Below are positions 37,684-46,749 of a DNA stretch of 64,000 nt, one piece after another (position 1 is the stretch's first letter; each line of letters starts with the position of its first letter). The notes beneath the pieces are model-generated. The model was not told the origin of the DNA. It saw only the letters and a list, made by a program, of their open reading frames with translations, and did no database searches. This DNA comes from Flavobacteriales bacterium (lineage in GTDB: Bacteria; Bacteroidota; Bacteroidia; Flavobacteriales; Flavobacteriaceae): assembly GCA_017303755.1 (NCBI GenBank), contig JAFLBS010000012.1, positions 1-64,000 on the forward strand, written 5' to 3'. The position numbers and the translations under genes were made by a program.

Positions 37684-39418
37684 AGGTTTAAACCCGCAAC
37701 AAATTGAAGCAGTAATTGAAGAAGGAAACGTTCTTTTAACTGCTTGCCCAGGCAGTGGTAAAACTCGTGCGCTAACTTATAAAATAGCATACGAGTTGGA
37801 ACGTTTAACTAATTCAAAAAAAATCATTATAGCGGTTACCTTTACCAATAGAGCAGCTGATGAAATAAAAAAGAGAATACGTGAATTAAATGCAGACGAC
37901 ACTAATTTGTGGGCAGGAACGATTCATTCCTTTTGTTTGGAGTGGATTCTAAGACCTTATATGTGCTATTTAGATGAACTCAAAAATGGTTTTTCAATCT
38001 CTGACGAATATAATTCTGAAAATTTGATTAGTGAGTTGAAACCAATTTACGGTCTGGGTTATTGGGACTCAGTATCCACTAAATATCTACCAAATGGAGA
38101 GAAAGAAGAGATTGTTTACAGGGAATTATTAGATGAATACCACGAGATTTTAGCTAGTAAAAAACTTATTGATTTTGACCAAATACTTTATTATGCAAAT
38201 AAATTGATTTTATCTTATCCAAAAATATCTGAAATCCTTAAAAATATGTTTCATTTGATTTGCGTAGATGAGTACCAAGACACACAACAATTACAATATG
38301 CAATTTTGTCAAAAATAATGAAAGGAGCCTCTGGGAATTGCAAAATGTTTTTTGTTGGAGACTCTGATCAGGCTATTTATGGTTCATTAGGCGGTGTTGC
38401 GAAGAACCTCGAAGAAATCCAAACTGAGTTTGGAACAACGTTCACAAATAAAGAGCTATCTGGAAATTATAGGTCTAACCAACAAATTATTGATTATTAC
38501 AAAAACTTTCAAACTACTGATATTGATATAAAGGCATTAGGGTCAAATGCAGATGATATTGCTGTAATAACCTATAACAGGACAGTTCATAAGGATGATT
38601 TGACGGTTTATATTTCCGAAATAATAAAACAAAAGATATCAGAAGGGATTCCAGAACATGAGATATGTATTCTCGCTCCAACTTGGTATCTTGTGATTCC
38701 TATGGGCAGAAAATTAAAATCACTTTTACCCAATGTAAAGTTTGATGCAGTCGGCTTATCTCCTCTACAAAAAAATAGAGAAAACACTTGGTTTAAAGTA
38801 GCTAGATTATTTCTTGTATCTCCTTCTCCAAAGTCTTTTTTAACAAGAAAACGTTGGGCAACAGAATTAATCAACGAATTAGAAAGTTTAGGTGTTGTAA
38901 TCTTTGAGAACAAAGAATTTAAATCAAAAGCATTATTGAAGTTAATAAACTCCATATCATCCGAAGAGACCGATGGATTAAAATACTTGGAAGAGTGCTT
39001 TACTGAGTTAGTTGAGAAGTTAGAAATATCAATATCTTCAAATGAAATTCTTAAATTACACTGGACAGCATTTTTTGATGGTGCAAAATCAAGACTTGAA
39101 AATCCTGATTTTGATTTAGCAAAAGATATTGAAAGTTTTAGAAAAATGTTTAAGCATGAAGAAGGAGTTGTCGTTAATACCTGTCATGGAATTAAAGGCG
39201 AAGAATTTGATACAGTAATTGCATTTGGTTTATTACACGGAAAATTACCCAATTGGAATGAAACAGGACATGGAGCAACTGAGAAATTATTGTATGTAAT
39301 TTGTTCAAGAGCTAAACGTGAATTACATCTTATATCAGAGACAGGTCATGTAACAAAAAACAAAAAACCTTATAATCCAACATATCAACTTAGTTCACTT
39401 GAATATGATTATGATTGA
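37676..39418 (+). CDS. gajB: Gabija GajB-type UvrD-like helicase
   Basis: 580 residues, overlaps gajA. Superfamily 1 helicase: Walker A ACPGSGKTR (about 23), FTNRAADE, Walker B VDEYQDTQ (about 201), GDSDQAIYG, NYRSNQ, HGIKGEEFDTV, ICSRAKRELHL. Ends in TGA at 39416-39418 in the standard code. Under code 25 it would run on 16 codons to TAA. No internal TGA. The pair probably senses nucleotide depletion and cuts phage DNA, as for Gabija. Confidence 0.82.
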   Translation: MLKGLNPQQIEAVIEEGNVLLTACPGSGKTRALTYKIAYELERLTNSKKIIIAVTFTNRAADEIKKRIRELNADDTNLWAGTIHSFCLEWILRPYMCYLDELKNGFSISDEYNSENLISELKPIYGLGYWDSVSTKYLPNGEKEEIVYRELLDEYHEILASKKLIDFDQILYYANKLILSYPKISEILKNMFHLICVDEYQDTQQLQYAILSKIMKGASGNCKMFFVGDSDQAIYGSLGGVAKNLEEIQTEFGTTFTNKELSGNYRSNQQIIDYYKNFQTTDIDIKALGSNADDIAVITYNRTVHKDDLTVYISEIIKQKISEGIPEHEICILAPTWYLVIPMGRKLKSLLPNVKFDAVGLSPLQKNRENTWFKVARLFLVSPSPKSFLTRKRWATELINELESLGVVIFENKEFKSKALLKLINSISSEETDGLKYLEECFTELVEKLEISISSNEILKLHWTAFFDGAKSRLENPDFDLAKDIESFRKMFKHEEGVVVNTCHGIKGEEFDTVIAFGLLHGKLPNWNETGHGATEKLLYVICSRAKRELHLISETGHVTKNKKPYNPTYQLSSLEYDYD

Positions 39419-39447
39419 AGTTTTGAATTTTGAAATGTAATAAAAAA

Positions 39448-39469
39448 GGATTATACCGAAGCATAATCC
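39448..39469. terminator. Hairpin between converging genes
   Basis: ggattataccgaagcataatcc: a perfect 7-base stem with an A-rich run before and a T run after. It contains the TAA of the opposite gene. Confidence 0.6.
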
Positions 39470-39861
39470 GAAAGGTTATTTAAAACATGTCCTGCTAATC
39501 TTGAGTAAAATAAATACTGTCCCATTTGGAATAAACCTATCATTCCTCTTGATTTATCAAATCAAAATTCATTTAAGGCATCTTCAACCCACCATTGGAA
39601 CTTTGGTGCTTTTTCCCATAAATCGGAATTATAAATATCAACTTGTGAATCAGCCCATTCGCTTGCAAGGTCGCAATAGTAGTGTCCGTCTTTATTTTGG
39701 TCATTTCGGTAATCGCAACCTTCGGTAATTTCGATGTCATAAGATGATAGAAAATCTTTGGCAAATTCCAATAATTCTGAATTGGTAAGCACATCATAGA
39801 AGTCAGTGTCAAATTCTAGTTGCTCAAGGAAGTTTTCAATTGATTTTTCGAAGTAAGTCAT
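39451..39861 (-). CDS. Small conserved element protein, extended by one TGA read as glycine
   Basis: 136 residues from ATG at 39861 to TAA at 39451. In the standard code it would end at TGA 39562 after DALNEF; as Gly it continues FDKSRGMIGLFQMGQYLFYSR, which looks like a natural protein end. Contains ADSQVDIYNSDLW, a motif familiar from phage and element proteins. Function unknown. Two earlier start options (GTG at 39894, ATG at 39867) are possible. Confidence 0.55.
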
Positions 39862-39880
39862 GTGCATTATATTAAAAAAT

Positions 39881-40009
39881 AAAGAATAATACACGGTCGA
39901 TACATCTAAAGCAGGATAGCAGAAAAATCAACACAAAAAATCCTTTTCCAGCCTGTTTGTGTTTAATTTATGCGAGCTTTAGATACGACATACGTGTAAA
40001 TTATTCTTT
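39881..40009. repeat. Long nested inverted repeat
   Basis: Outer arms 39881-39912 and 39976-40009 pair over about 30 bases with few gaps (aaagaataat..acacg..atctaaagc). Inside, aacacaaa pairs with tttgtgtt. The 130-base unit could be a structured RNA, an origin, or a miniature inverted-repeat element. The surrounding 39895-40424 stretch has no gene. Confidence 0.5.
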
Positions 40010-40424
40010 TTATAATGCACCTTGAATTATAAAATCATGAAAACTTACAGTATAAGTTTTGACACTTTTATATGTGCTACTTCAGAATTTGGAATGCTAT
40101 TTTTTATCTTCCGATATCGTTAGAGGGTTGAGTAAATGACCAAACTTATGGACTGACCTGCAAGTTAATGCTGATGTTGATTGTATCTGTTTTGGGAAAA
40201 CGAATTGATGATTGAAAAAATGAATTGAATTGTTAAGAATGTAACTTTTTATTGCAATATGTGAAGTAAAAAAAGGACAATAAAAATCTTTAAGCAAAAA
40301 AAAGCCCGCCTTAAAAATTGAAAGCAGGTGTTTATTGTGAATTTAATCTATTAACATATTAGCAGTATGACTGCTGGTACTGTCTGAAAATCTTCTTTTG
40401 TAAGTTATAAGGTTTTGGAATTTA

Positions 40425-40658
40425 TCAAATATTGAATAAATTTTTAAGAACCCTAATAAATTCATTATCTTCTTTCTTCTTTACTATTACTTCTCCCGAA
40501 GAATCTATCATTGCTTTTTGCAATTCTATAATGTGTTCAAGTTGCTTTTCTGTATAAGCTGCGACAGGGATTTTTTTGAGTGTTGGGTTACCTTCTACGG
40601 CTACAAAGGTCTGATTACCTTCAATAATGACCCCAAATGTTGATTCTTGTCTATTCAT
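40425..40658 (-). CDS. Small hypothetical protein
   Basis: 77 residues. Has GNQTFVAVEGNPTLKKIPV and a helix AYTEKQLEHIIELQKAMI. It lies downstream of the GAF membrane gene on the same strand with a 23-base gap. No family. No TGA inside. Confidence 0.5.
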   Translation of the reverse strand: MNRQESTFGVIIEGNQTFVAVEGNPTLKKIPVAAYTEKQLEHIIELQKAMIDSSGEVIVKKKEDNEFIRVLKNLFNI

Positions 40659-40681
40659 GATTTTTAATAATTATATAAATA

Positions 40682-41665
40682 TTATTGTTTTAACTGTTCT
40701 TTTTCTCTTATTGAGCGAAGGGCATTGTAGATACCTGCTGAGAGACCTCTTAGAATATCTACATCACGTTTATTAAATCTTTTATATTTCATGCTATCTA
40801 TACACAAAAATCCTTCCAAATGCAAGTTAGATTCTCTTTTTTCGTCAAACTTAGATGAACCTATCGATTTTGTGCCATACTCTTCTGTTTTTAACGGGAA
40901 TACTGGCGTAACTATTGTACTTTTGTAAAATTTCCAAAACAAGATAGATAAATAATTGCCTATTAAATGAGAATCAATAGAAAGCCATTTTATCAAAAAC
41001 TTTGGAGGATATTTATTTTCTCTTTTTAATTCCACAATTCTAGTGTTAATGTAATTCTTTGTTGATGGAATATTATTATTAAAGTAAAAATCGTTTTGGA
41101 TTTCCATTTTTTCCTCAATAAAAATATCTGTAAAGCAGGTATTTTCACTAAGCCAAGTAAATTTTCTTGCTTTTAATTTCTCAATATCATTCTTCATTTC
41201 TTCAGGCTCATCTCTTACTAGTGGTTGCAAATAATATTTATTCTTTTCGTTATCAATAACTAAAATCTTAATACATACCCTAACTTTTCCATTACCTAAC
41301 TTTTCGAAAACTTCTTTAATTAAGACACAAAATTTTCGTAAAAGAATTAAATCATCATTATAATCATTGTCATCTATATCAGGATTGGTAATTGAATGTA
41401 TAATATCAAAGGCTTCATTTAATTTTGGAAAAGAATCATAATATCTTTTGTATTTTTCTTTCTTTCTATAAAGAGATAACGCATATATTCCTATTAAACA
41501 ACAAAGAACAGTTAAGATTTTAGAAAAGACATCTATATTACTGTTTGTGACTCCAAAAAAAGAGACTAATCCAAAACATAAAGTCATTAGGTTGCTTAAA
41601 ATATCCGATGCTTTCAATAAAAATGATTTAGTTACAAAACAAAAACAACTACATCTATGATACAT
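40682..41665 (-). CDS. Membrane-anchored GAF-like domain protein
   Basis: 327 residues. Two membrane segments near 20-45 and 48-65, then a cytosolic part. The C-terminal region (about 270-320) reads LEGFLCIDSMKYKRFNKRDVDILRGLSAGIYNAL, typical of the end of a GAF domain. So it may sense a ligand. No TGA codon inside. Same strand as the small gene. Proximity to Gabija and to the STAND-like ATPase suggests a defence island; role inferred. Confidence 0.5.
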   Translation of the reverse strand: MYHRCSCFCFVTKSFLLKASDILSNLMTLCFGLVSFFGVTNSNIDVFSKILTVLCCLIGIYALSLYRKKEKYKRYYDSFPKLNEAFDIIHSITNPDIDDNDYNDDLILLRKFCVLIKEVFEKLGNGKVRVCIKILVIDNEKNKYYLQPLVRDEPEEMKNDIEKLKARKFTWLSENTCFTDIFIEEKMEIQNDFYFNNNIPSTKNYINTRIVELKRENKYPPKFLIKWLSIDSHLIGNYLSILFWKFYKSTIVTPVFPLKTEEYGTKSIGSSKFDEKRESNLHLEGFLCIDSMKYKRFNKRDVDILRGLSAGIYNALRSIREKEQLKQ

Positions 41666-41797
41666 TTTTTATTTGTTCATAGAAGAGCCACGTTTCACAA
41701 ACGTACAAAATTTTCTGAAATTGAGAACATTAGAAATAAAAATTATTAAAAAAGTTATTTACTTTTTTTATCATAATTTATCAAAAACCATTTTTAG

Positions 41798-42868
41798 TTA
41801 TTTATTAGATTTGGAATCAACTGGCAAGAAGAAAGCCAATTTTCCTCAATCAAAATTATCTTCATCACAAACGCATCTATCATCCACAGTACAAATAATC
41901 AGGGTAACAATACCACCTTTAGTAATTTTACAAGGGATCAACATGTTTTTTCTCGTTAATGTATAGAGTCCAGATGCGATAGTCTCAATCGTTTCATCAT
42001 TTCTCTCATTTTCTACAAAATCCATATCTATTTTTACATCCAATCATAATCCATCTGCAACCTTCTGCATTAGCTTGAAATGAAAATCGACACATTCTTT
42101 CATTGACATATATACTTTTGCATCAGAATCTTTTACAAGTTCATTAAATTTTTGGTTAAATTGCAGATAAAGAATACTCTTTGTTTTGGGATTGTTTTCT
42201 TCTTCCATCAAGTCTTTAATATTAAAACTACCGTAGGGTGTCTTGTCTGTGATTACAGAGGAAAACTTTAAACCATTTAGATTGCTGATAGTAATACCTT
42301 TGTTGTTTACTGACTCATTGTAATTCATGTTTTTTAATTTCAAAAGTTCAACTCCTTGCAGTGCATTATCATCAACTTTGGCAAATTCTTCTATTTTCTC
42401 CCATAGCGGAGAAAGTATTCATTGATTTGTTTGATCGGAATTATTTTTAAAATCATGGACACGGGACTTCACGTATTTTTTAATTTTCTCTAAGGATATG
42501 TACTTTCCGTTCTCATATAAAATATGATCTTCCTGTTTCATATCCATACTATTATCTGTTATCTTGCTTTGAACCCATGCAGGGAATTGTCACTGGTATC
42601 TTTTTACAATTAGGTCGAAAGTTTCCTGATTTACATCAATTAAATTAAGGAAATCCGTTGCTTCATCATGTGTTAGTTTTATGGATTCATCTTCTAATTT
42701 ACACATGATATTACGAACAAACCATTTTGCCAATTTCCCTTTGGAAGAGATGTGATTAAGAATCTTCTTTGAAAAATCACTTTTTAGTGCTTCAAGTGGT
42801 TTAGTGATACCGCAGGTTTTAATTTCATCATCATAGTTAATCTTATTAAGAAAGTTTTTAGATGGCAT
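41798..42868 (-). CDS. Unknown protein of 356 residues, intact only with TGA as glycine
   Basis: ATG at 42868 to TAA at 41798, one frame crossed by TGA at 42590, 42419, 42044 and 41846. Each lies in coding-like text: RYQ-G-QFPAW, NQ-G-ILSPLW, ADGL-G-LDVKID, NFD-G-GKLAFF. It looks continuous and no similar protein is recalled. Helical, no membrane segment. Placed 91 bases after the STAND-like ATPase gene (minus strand), so may be its partner. Standard code would break it into four pieces. Confidence 0.65.
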
Positions 42869-42959
42869 TATTATATCTTTACAACTTAAAAGTATGATAG
42901 ATTGTACAGATTTATTTGAGTTTGTCAACTAAAAGTCAAGTTTAAGTTTGAAGCCTTAC

Positions 42960-45263
42960 TTAATCGAATGCACTTTGAAACAATAATACTAAAAAGTTAT
43001 ATGAATCGCGCATTTCTTTAGCCTTAATTGGGTCAAAATATTCAACACATTTAAAAAATAGCTCAACTTTATCACTTTCAATAGGATTAAAACATTCAAA
43101 AGTATGACATGATTCAATCCAATCTTTATCTTCTAAAACTCCCTCAATAAAATTTAGTTTGTCTTGATGAACTGCAAAATCAAAAGCTTCGACTAATATT
43201 TGACTATCAATTATCTTATGATTTCCTTTTGATATAACATCAGAAATAAATTTTTTTTTATTTTTTGTATTCCGTGTAAGTGTCATTATTAATTTGACAA
43301 AAGCGGGGTCGTAATTGTGATAATAATCAATATTTAATATTTCATTAACTAAAGGATAAATAATTTTAGTACTCTTAAATCTATTAAAATAGCTGTCCCA
43401 AAATGTTGGACAATCGATTTTCTTTTCCCATATTAACTTGGCAAATTTTATGAATGTTTCATCATCTAATTTTAATTGAGTGAGTGCATACAAGTGATAA
43501 TCTTCTTTATTATTATTTTTTATTAGTTTTTCAATAAAAAACAGCTCTTCCTCTTGATTTTTAAATATCTGTTTTTCACGGGTCAACATAGAACTGAGAA
43601 ACTGAGATGTGGAATAATCATCTCCTGTATCAATTATAATCTCTAACAATTGAAACTTAATTCTATCTCCAAATTTTTCGAATTCTTCCAAATCTAACTT
43701 ACCTAATCCTGAGTTAACCAATATATCATGATTAAAAAAAATAAAATTTAAATAATTTTTATTTCTATTAAAGGATGTTTTATTAATATAAATTTTTAAT
43801 CTATCAAGAACATCATCATCCTTTGCCTCCCACCTACAAAACCAATTACTTATCTCATTTTTACCCGTATCATTATAATAATCAGCAATATTTAAAAATG
43901 TTTCATAAGAAATGAAAACCTTATTATTTGAGTACAAACATCCCCAATAATATAAAGCTTTAGCTAAACCAGGATATCTATTATAAATAAATTTCAAATC
44001 ACTTTCAATAATGTTTTGAAATACTTGTTGAGCTTCAAATGTTCCAAATATATTTTTATTATTTTTTTCTTGATTAAAACGAGAAATAATGAAAAGTAAT
44101 AGAAATAATGAAGGTTGGTAATTTTTTGTTTTACCATATAACTTTTTAGTGTCCAATTCCCAATTAGGATTTTTTTCAATAATCTTTTCAATGATTTCTT
44201 GATTGTCTTTTGAAGATACTAACAATTCAAAATCATTATTTCTATATTTTTTATATGAACTATTATTATTCCTATCTCCAATAATAATTCTTGTGTTGTT
44301 GATACTATAGGTTTGATTAAGGATTTTATTGCCCAACTTAGCTCCCGTTATATCATTGAACATTCCATCCCAATCTTCAATAATAATTAAAAACTTTCTG
44401 TCTACATTTCTCTCAATTTCATTTTTAATGATGGTAAGACCTTTTTCTGCAAACTCATCTGTTTCTCCTTTATCCAACCAGACTACAACAAATGATTCGG
44501 CATGAAAATCTATAGCAAGTCTTCTAAGTATTGTCGACTTACCACTTCCGCCTGTTCCATATACAATGGCAGAAACCTTACCGTCTTTTTCTTCTATAAA
44601 ACTATCAAGAACAGTTTTTTTTAAGAGATCATAACCACTTCTTAGAACGTCAAAGTCATTTATTATTCCATACCATTGGCAGTTGTTATTTTGCTTAGCT
44701 CCATAAAATTCTGACATCGTAAATTCTTTACCTGACTTTACGGTAGCTATAAATTCTGCATTAATAATTGTCGCTCCATTAATATATAGCTTCGATGGTT
44801 TTACAGACGGGTTAGTTGACTTTTTGTTTGATCTAACTATAGAACTTAATAAGGTTTTCCCATATTCACGTTCCTGCGTTCTGCAAAATGCATTAAAAAA
44901 ATCAATCGTTTTGGGATTGGAAACTCGGTTAGCCATGAAAAAATCTTCTATTGTATCAGCACTAATGACGCATGATTTTAGAAGTTTATTATAATGTAAA
45001 CTATTAATGTCTGATTTGTTTTTCAAGTATTTTTTAAAATTATCAGTTTCAAAAATATCTATTGATTTATTTCTGAAAATTCTTTTTGCATCTAGGTCAT
45101 CATTATCAATAATGCGGTAATCATTGTTAATGGCTTTTAATTCATCTCTAACACTATCAATAATCCATTGATTTCTAGTGGATTTCGAAAGAGCATAACC
45201 AATACTTAATTCTTCATTAGCTATGTAAGTTTTTACAACATCGAGTAAAGGGTTTTTATCCAT
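42960..45263 (-). CDS. STAND-like P-loop ATPase, possible defence protein
   Basis: 767 residues from the ATG at 45263; an extra 27 residues upstream are unlikely. Walker A YGTGGSGKST (about 240), Walker B FLIIIEDWD (about 295), then a long helical C-terminal half. N-terminal 1-190 unknown, with NNCQWYGIINDFDVLR before the P-loop. About 30 Gly codons and no TGA, whereas the gene after it has four. No membrane segment. STAND-type ATPases are often anti-phage sensors; that role is inferred. Ends in TAA. Confidence 0.6.
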   Translation of the reverse strand: MDKNPLLDVVKTYIANEELSIGYALSKSTRNQWIIDSVRDELKAINNDYRIIDNDDLDAKRIFRNKSIDIFETDNFKKYLKNKSDINSLHYNKLLKSCVISADTIEDFFMANRVSNPKTIDFFNAFCRTQEREYGKTLLSSIVRSNKKSTNPSVKPSKLYINGATIINAEFIATVKSGKEFTMSEFYGAKQNNNCQWYGIINDFDVLRSGYDLLKKTVLDSFIEEKDGKVSAIVYGTGGSGKSTILRRLAIDFHAESFVVVWLDKGETDEFAEKGLTIIKNEIERNVDRKFLIIIEDWDGMFNDITGAKLGNKILNQTYSINNTRIIIGDRNNNSSYKKYRNNDFELLVSSKDNQEIIEKIIEKNPNWELDTKKLYGKTKNYQPSLFLLLFIISRFNQEKNNKNIFGTFEAQQVFQNIIESDLKFIYNRYPGLAKALYYWGCLYSNNKVFISYETFLNIADYYNDTGKNEISNWFCRWEAKDDDVLDRLKIYINKTSFNRNKNYLNFIFFNHDILVNSGLGKLDLEEFEKFGDRIKFQLLEIIIDTGDDYSTSQFLSSMLTREKQIFKNQEEELFFIEKLIKNNNKEDYHLYALTQLKLDDETFIKFAKLIWEKKIDCPTFWDSYFNRFKSTKIIYPLVNEILNIDYYHNYDPAFVKLIMTLTRNTKNKKKFISDVISKGNHKIIDSQILVEAFDFAVHQDKLNFIEGVLEDKDWIESCHTFECFNPIESDKVELFFKCVEYFDPIKAKEMRDSYNFLVLLFQSAFD

Positions 45264-45703
45264 AAAGTTTGAAAATGTTGACCGAAAATTACAAAATAAA
45301 AAATGTTTAAAAAATAAAATAAAAATCTTAATAATTAAAAACACTCAAGTAAATCAGTATTATAGAGCTTTTTTCTCTTTTTATCCTTTATAAAATCCAT
45401 GTTTCTTTCGTACTTGATTTCCCGATAGTGACATTGCCTGTAGTTGTTCCTTTGCCTTGTTAAATCAAACTAACAGGTTTACTTCCTTAACCGCAAAAGG
45501 AGACACAAAAGTTTAATCTTAATCATTAAAGCGATGAGAAATTCCAACAGAAAAGGTGTGGATGAATTAGAGCCAGGCACTTTACATGCTTAGTCCGCAC
45601 TTTGGGAAGTGAGTGAAGTAGAGTAACTCTCCCTGTAGTCTTGGAGCAGGAACATTTCCTGCTCCATTTTAAAAACAGTTACAAATCAATAAAATTTATA
45701 AAA
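45264..45703. other. Gene-free interval and terminator before the mobilisation module
   Basis: Near 45641-45666 is a strong stem ggagcaggaa-catt-tcctgctcc followed by attttaaaa, a terminator-like hairpin. A tiny 19-codon ORF (45534-45593, ends GTLHA) is seen but not supported. No promoter identified. Confidence 0.4.
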
Positions 45704-46057
45704 ATGAAAAAATTAAACTCTCTGACTTCAGGCACGTTATATAGCCAGCAGACTTATCGCTACAAAACAAGAGATGGTAGAGCCGTGTTTACATTCTCCT
45801 ACGAGCAGGAAATGGGATTCTACGACATCATTATCCATGACCATCCAAGCTACAATGGTCGAGACGAATTTCCCTCTGTAGCCCATTGGCTTAACTGTGA
45901 TATTTCTCCCATAGGCAGAAAAGTCTGTTTCACTCAAGGTAAAGAACCTGATAGTTTGGAAAAAGCCAAAAAAATCTCCATGCAATACGCCGAGCTTACT
46001 TGGACTTACATCCTTACAGGTATGACAATAGACGAACAACTTCTTCGAAGAAACTAA
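45704..46057 (+). CDS. Hypothetical protein, first of the mobilisation module
   Basis: 117 residues from ATG at 45704. Has RYKTRDGRAVFTFSYEQEMGFYDI and SVAHWLNCDISPIGRKVCF. No known family seen; looks like a small conserved element protein. It precedes the JAB and ThiF genes by 18 bases and might be their substrate or partner. No TGA inside. Confidence 0.55.
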   Translation: MKKLNSLTSGTLYSQQTYRYKTRDGRAVFTFSYEQEMGFYDIIIHDHPSYNGRDEFPSVAHWLNCDISPIGRKVCFTQGKEPDSLEKAKKISMQYAELTWTYILTGMTIDEQLLRRN

Positions 46058-46075
46058 ATATTAAATACTACAATT

Positions 46076-46747
46076 ATGAAACTACAAATAACAACTAATG
46101 CTTATCAAAGCATCGTTAAGAAAATCGGCTCAGGTGTTCCTGAAAAAGGAGGTATTTTGATGGGAATCGATGGAATTATAACTGATTTTATTTTTGATAA
46201 AAACGCTCACACTACAGGTTCTACTTACTCCCTTGATGTTGCCTACCTCAATCCAATAATCAAGGAACACAAAAAACAAGGCAAACAACTTATGGGAATT
46301 ATTCATTCCCACCCTTATGGATGCTCCGAGCTTTCGTATCCTGATAGAGAATATTTTTTAAGTCAATTTAAAAATTTCCCCAGTTTGGATTTTATGTACA
46401 CACCGATTGTATTCTCTGCCAAACAAAATGAATTTGAGTTCTTTCCTTATGTGTTTTATAAAGATGGAACTGTTGAAAAAGCAGAACTTGAAGTCTTGCC
46501 CAACAATTACAGAGAGTACTTGCAAGAAGAAATCCAAGAGCCAAACCATCAAACTATCATTGTAAGACAGGAGTTACTAATTGTAATCAAACAGGAAACA
46601 CACGCTTCTGCACCTGAAAAAGAACGTCAGTTGGAATTTGAGCCATTATCTATGATAATCTTATTTTCTAACCTGTATTTCTTCTTACTTGGATTAGCTA
46701 CAGCCATTGTACCATTCACTCTTATCCACATCATTAAAAATCTATAA
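46076..46747 (+). CDS. JAB/MPN (Mov34) domain metalloprotease-like protein
   Basis: 223 residues. JAMM motif is complete: Glu in PEKGGILMG (about 23) and HSHPYGCSELSYPD (about 81-94), so it can be a zinc peptidase. A membrane segment ends the protein (LYFFLLGLATAIVPFTLIHII). Followed 2 bases later by a ThiF-type gene. The pair resembles the JAB-ThiF genes of PRTRC-like plasmid systems. Confidence 0.78.
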   Translation: MKLQITTNAYQSIVKKIGSGVPEKGGILMGIDGIITDFIFDKNAHTTGSTYSLDVAYLNPIIKEHKKQGKQLMGIIHSHPYGCSELSYPDREYFLSQFKNFPSLDFMYTPIVFSAKQNEFEFFPYVFYKDGTVEKAELEVLPNNYREYLQEEIQEPNHQTIIVRQELLIVIKQETHASAPEKERQLEFEPLSMIILFSNLYFFLLGLATAIVPFTLIHIIKNL

Positions 46748-46749
46748 TC

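Noticed and set aside
45534-45593. 19-codon ORF before the mobilisation module
   Set aside because: Too short to support, although it has an ATG and TAG.
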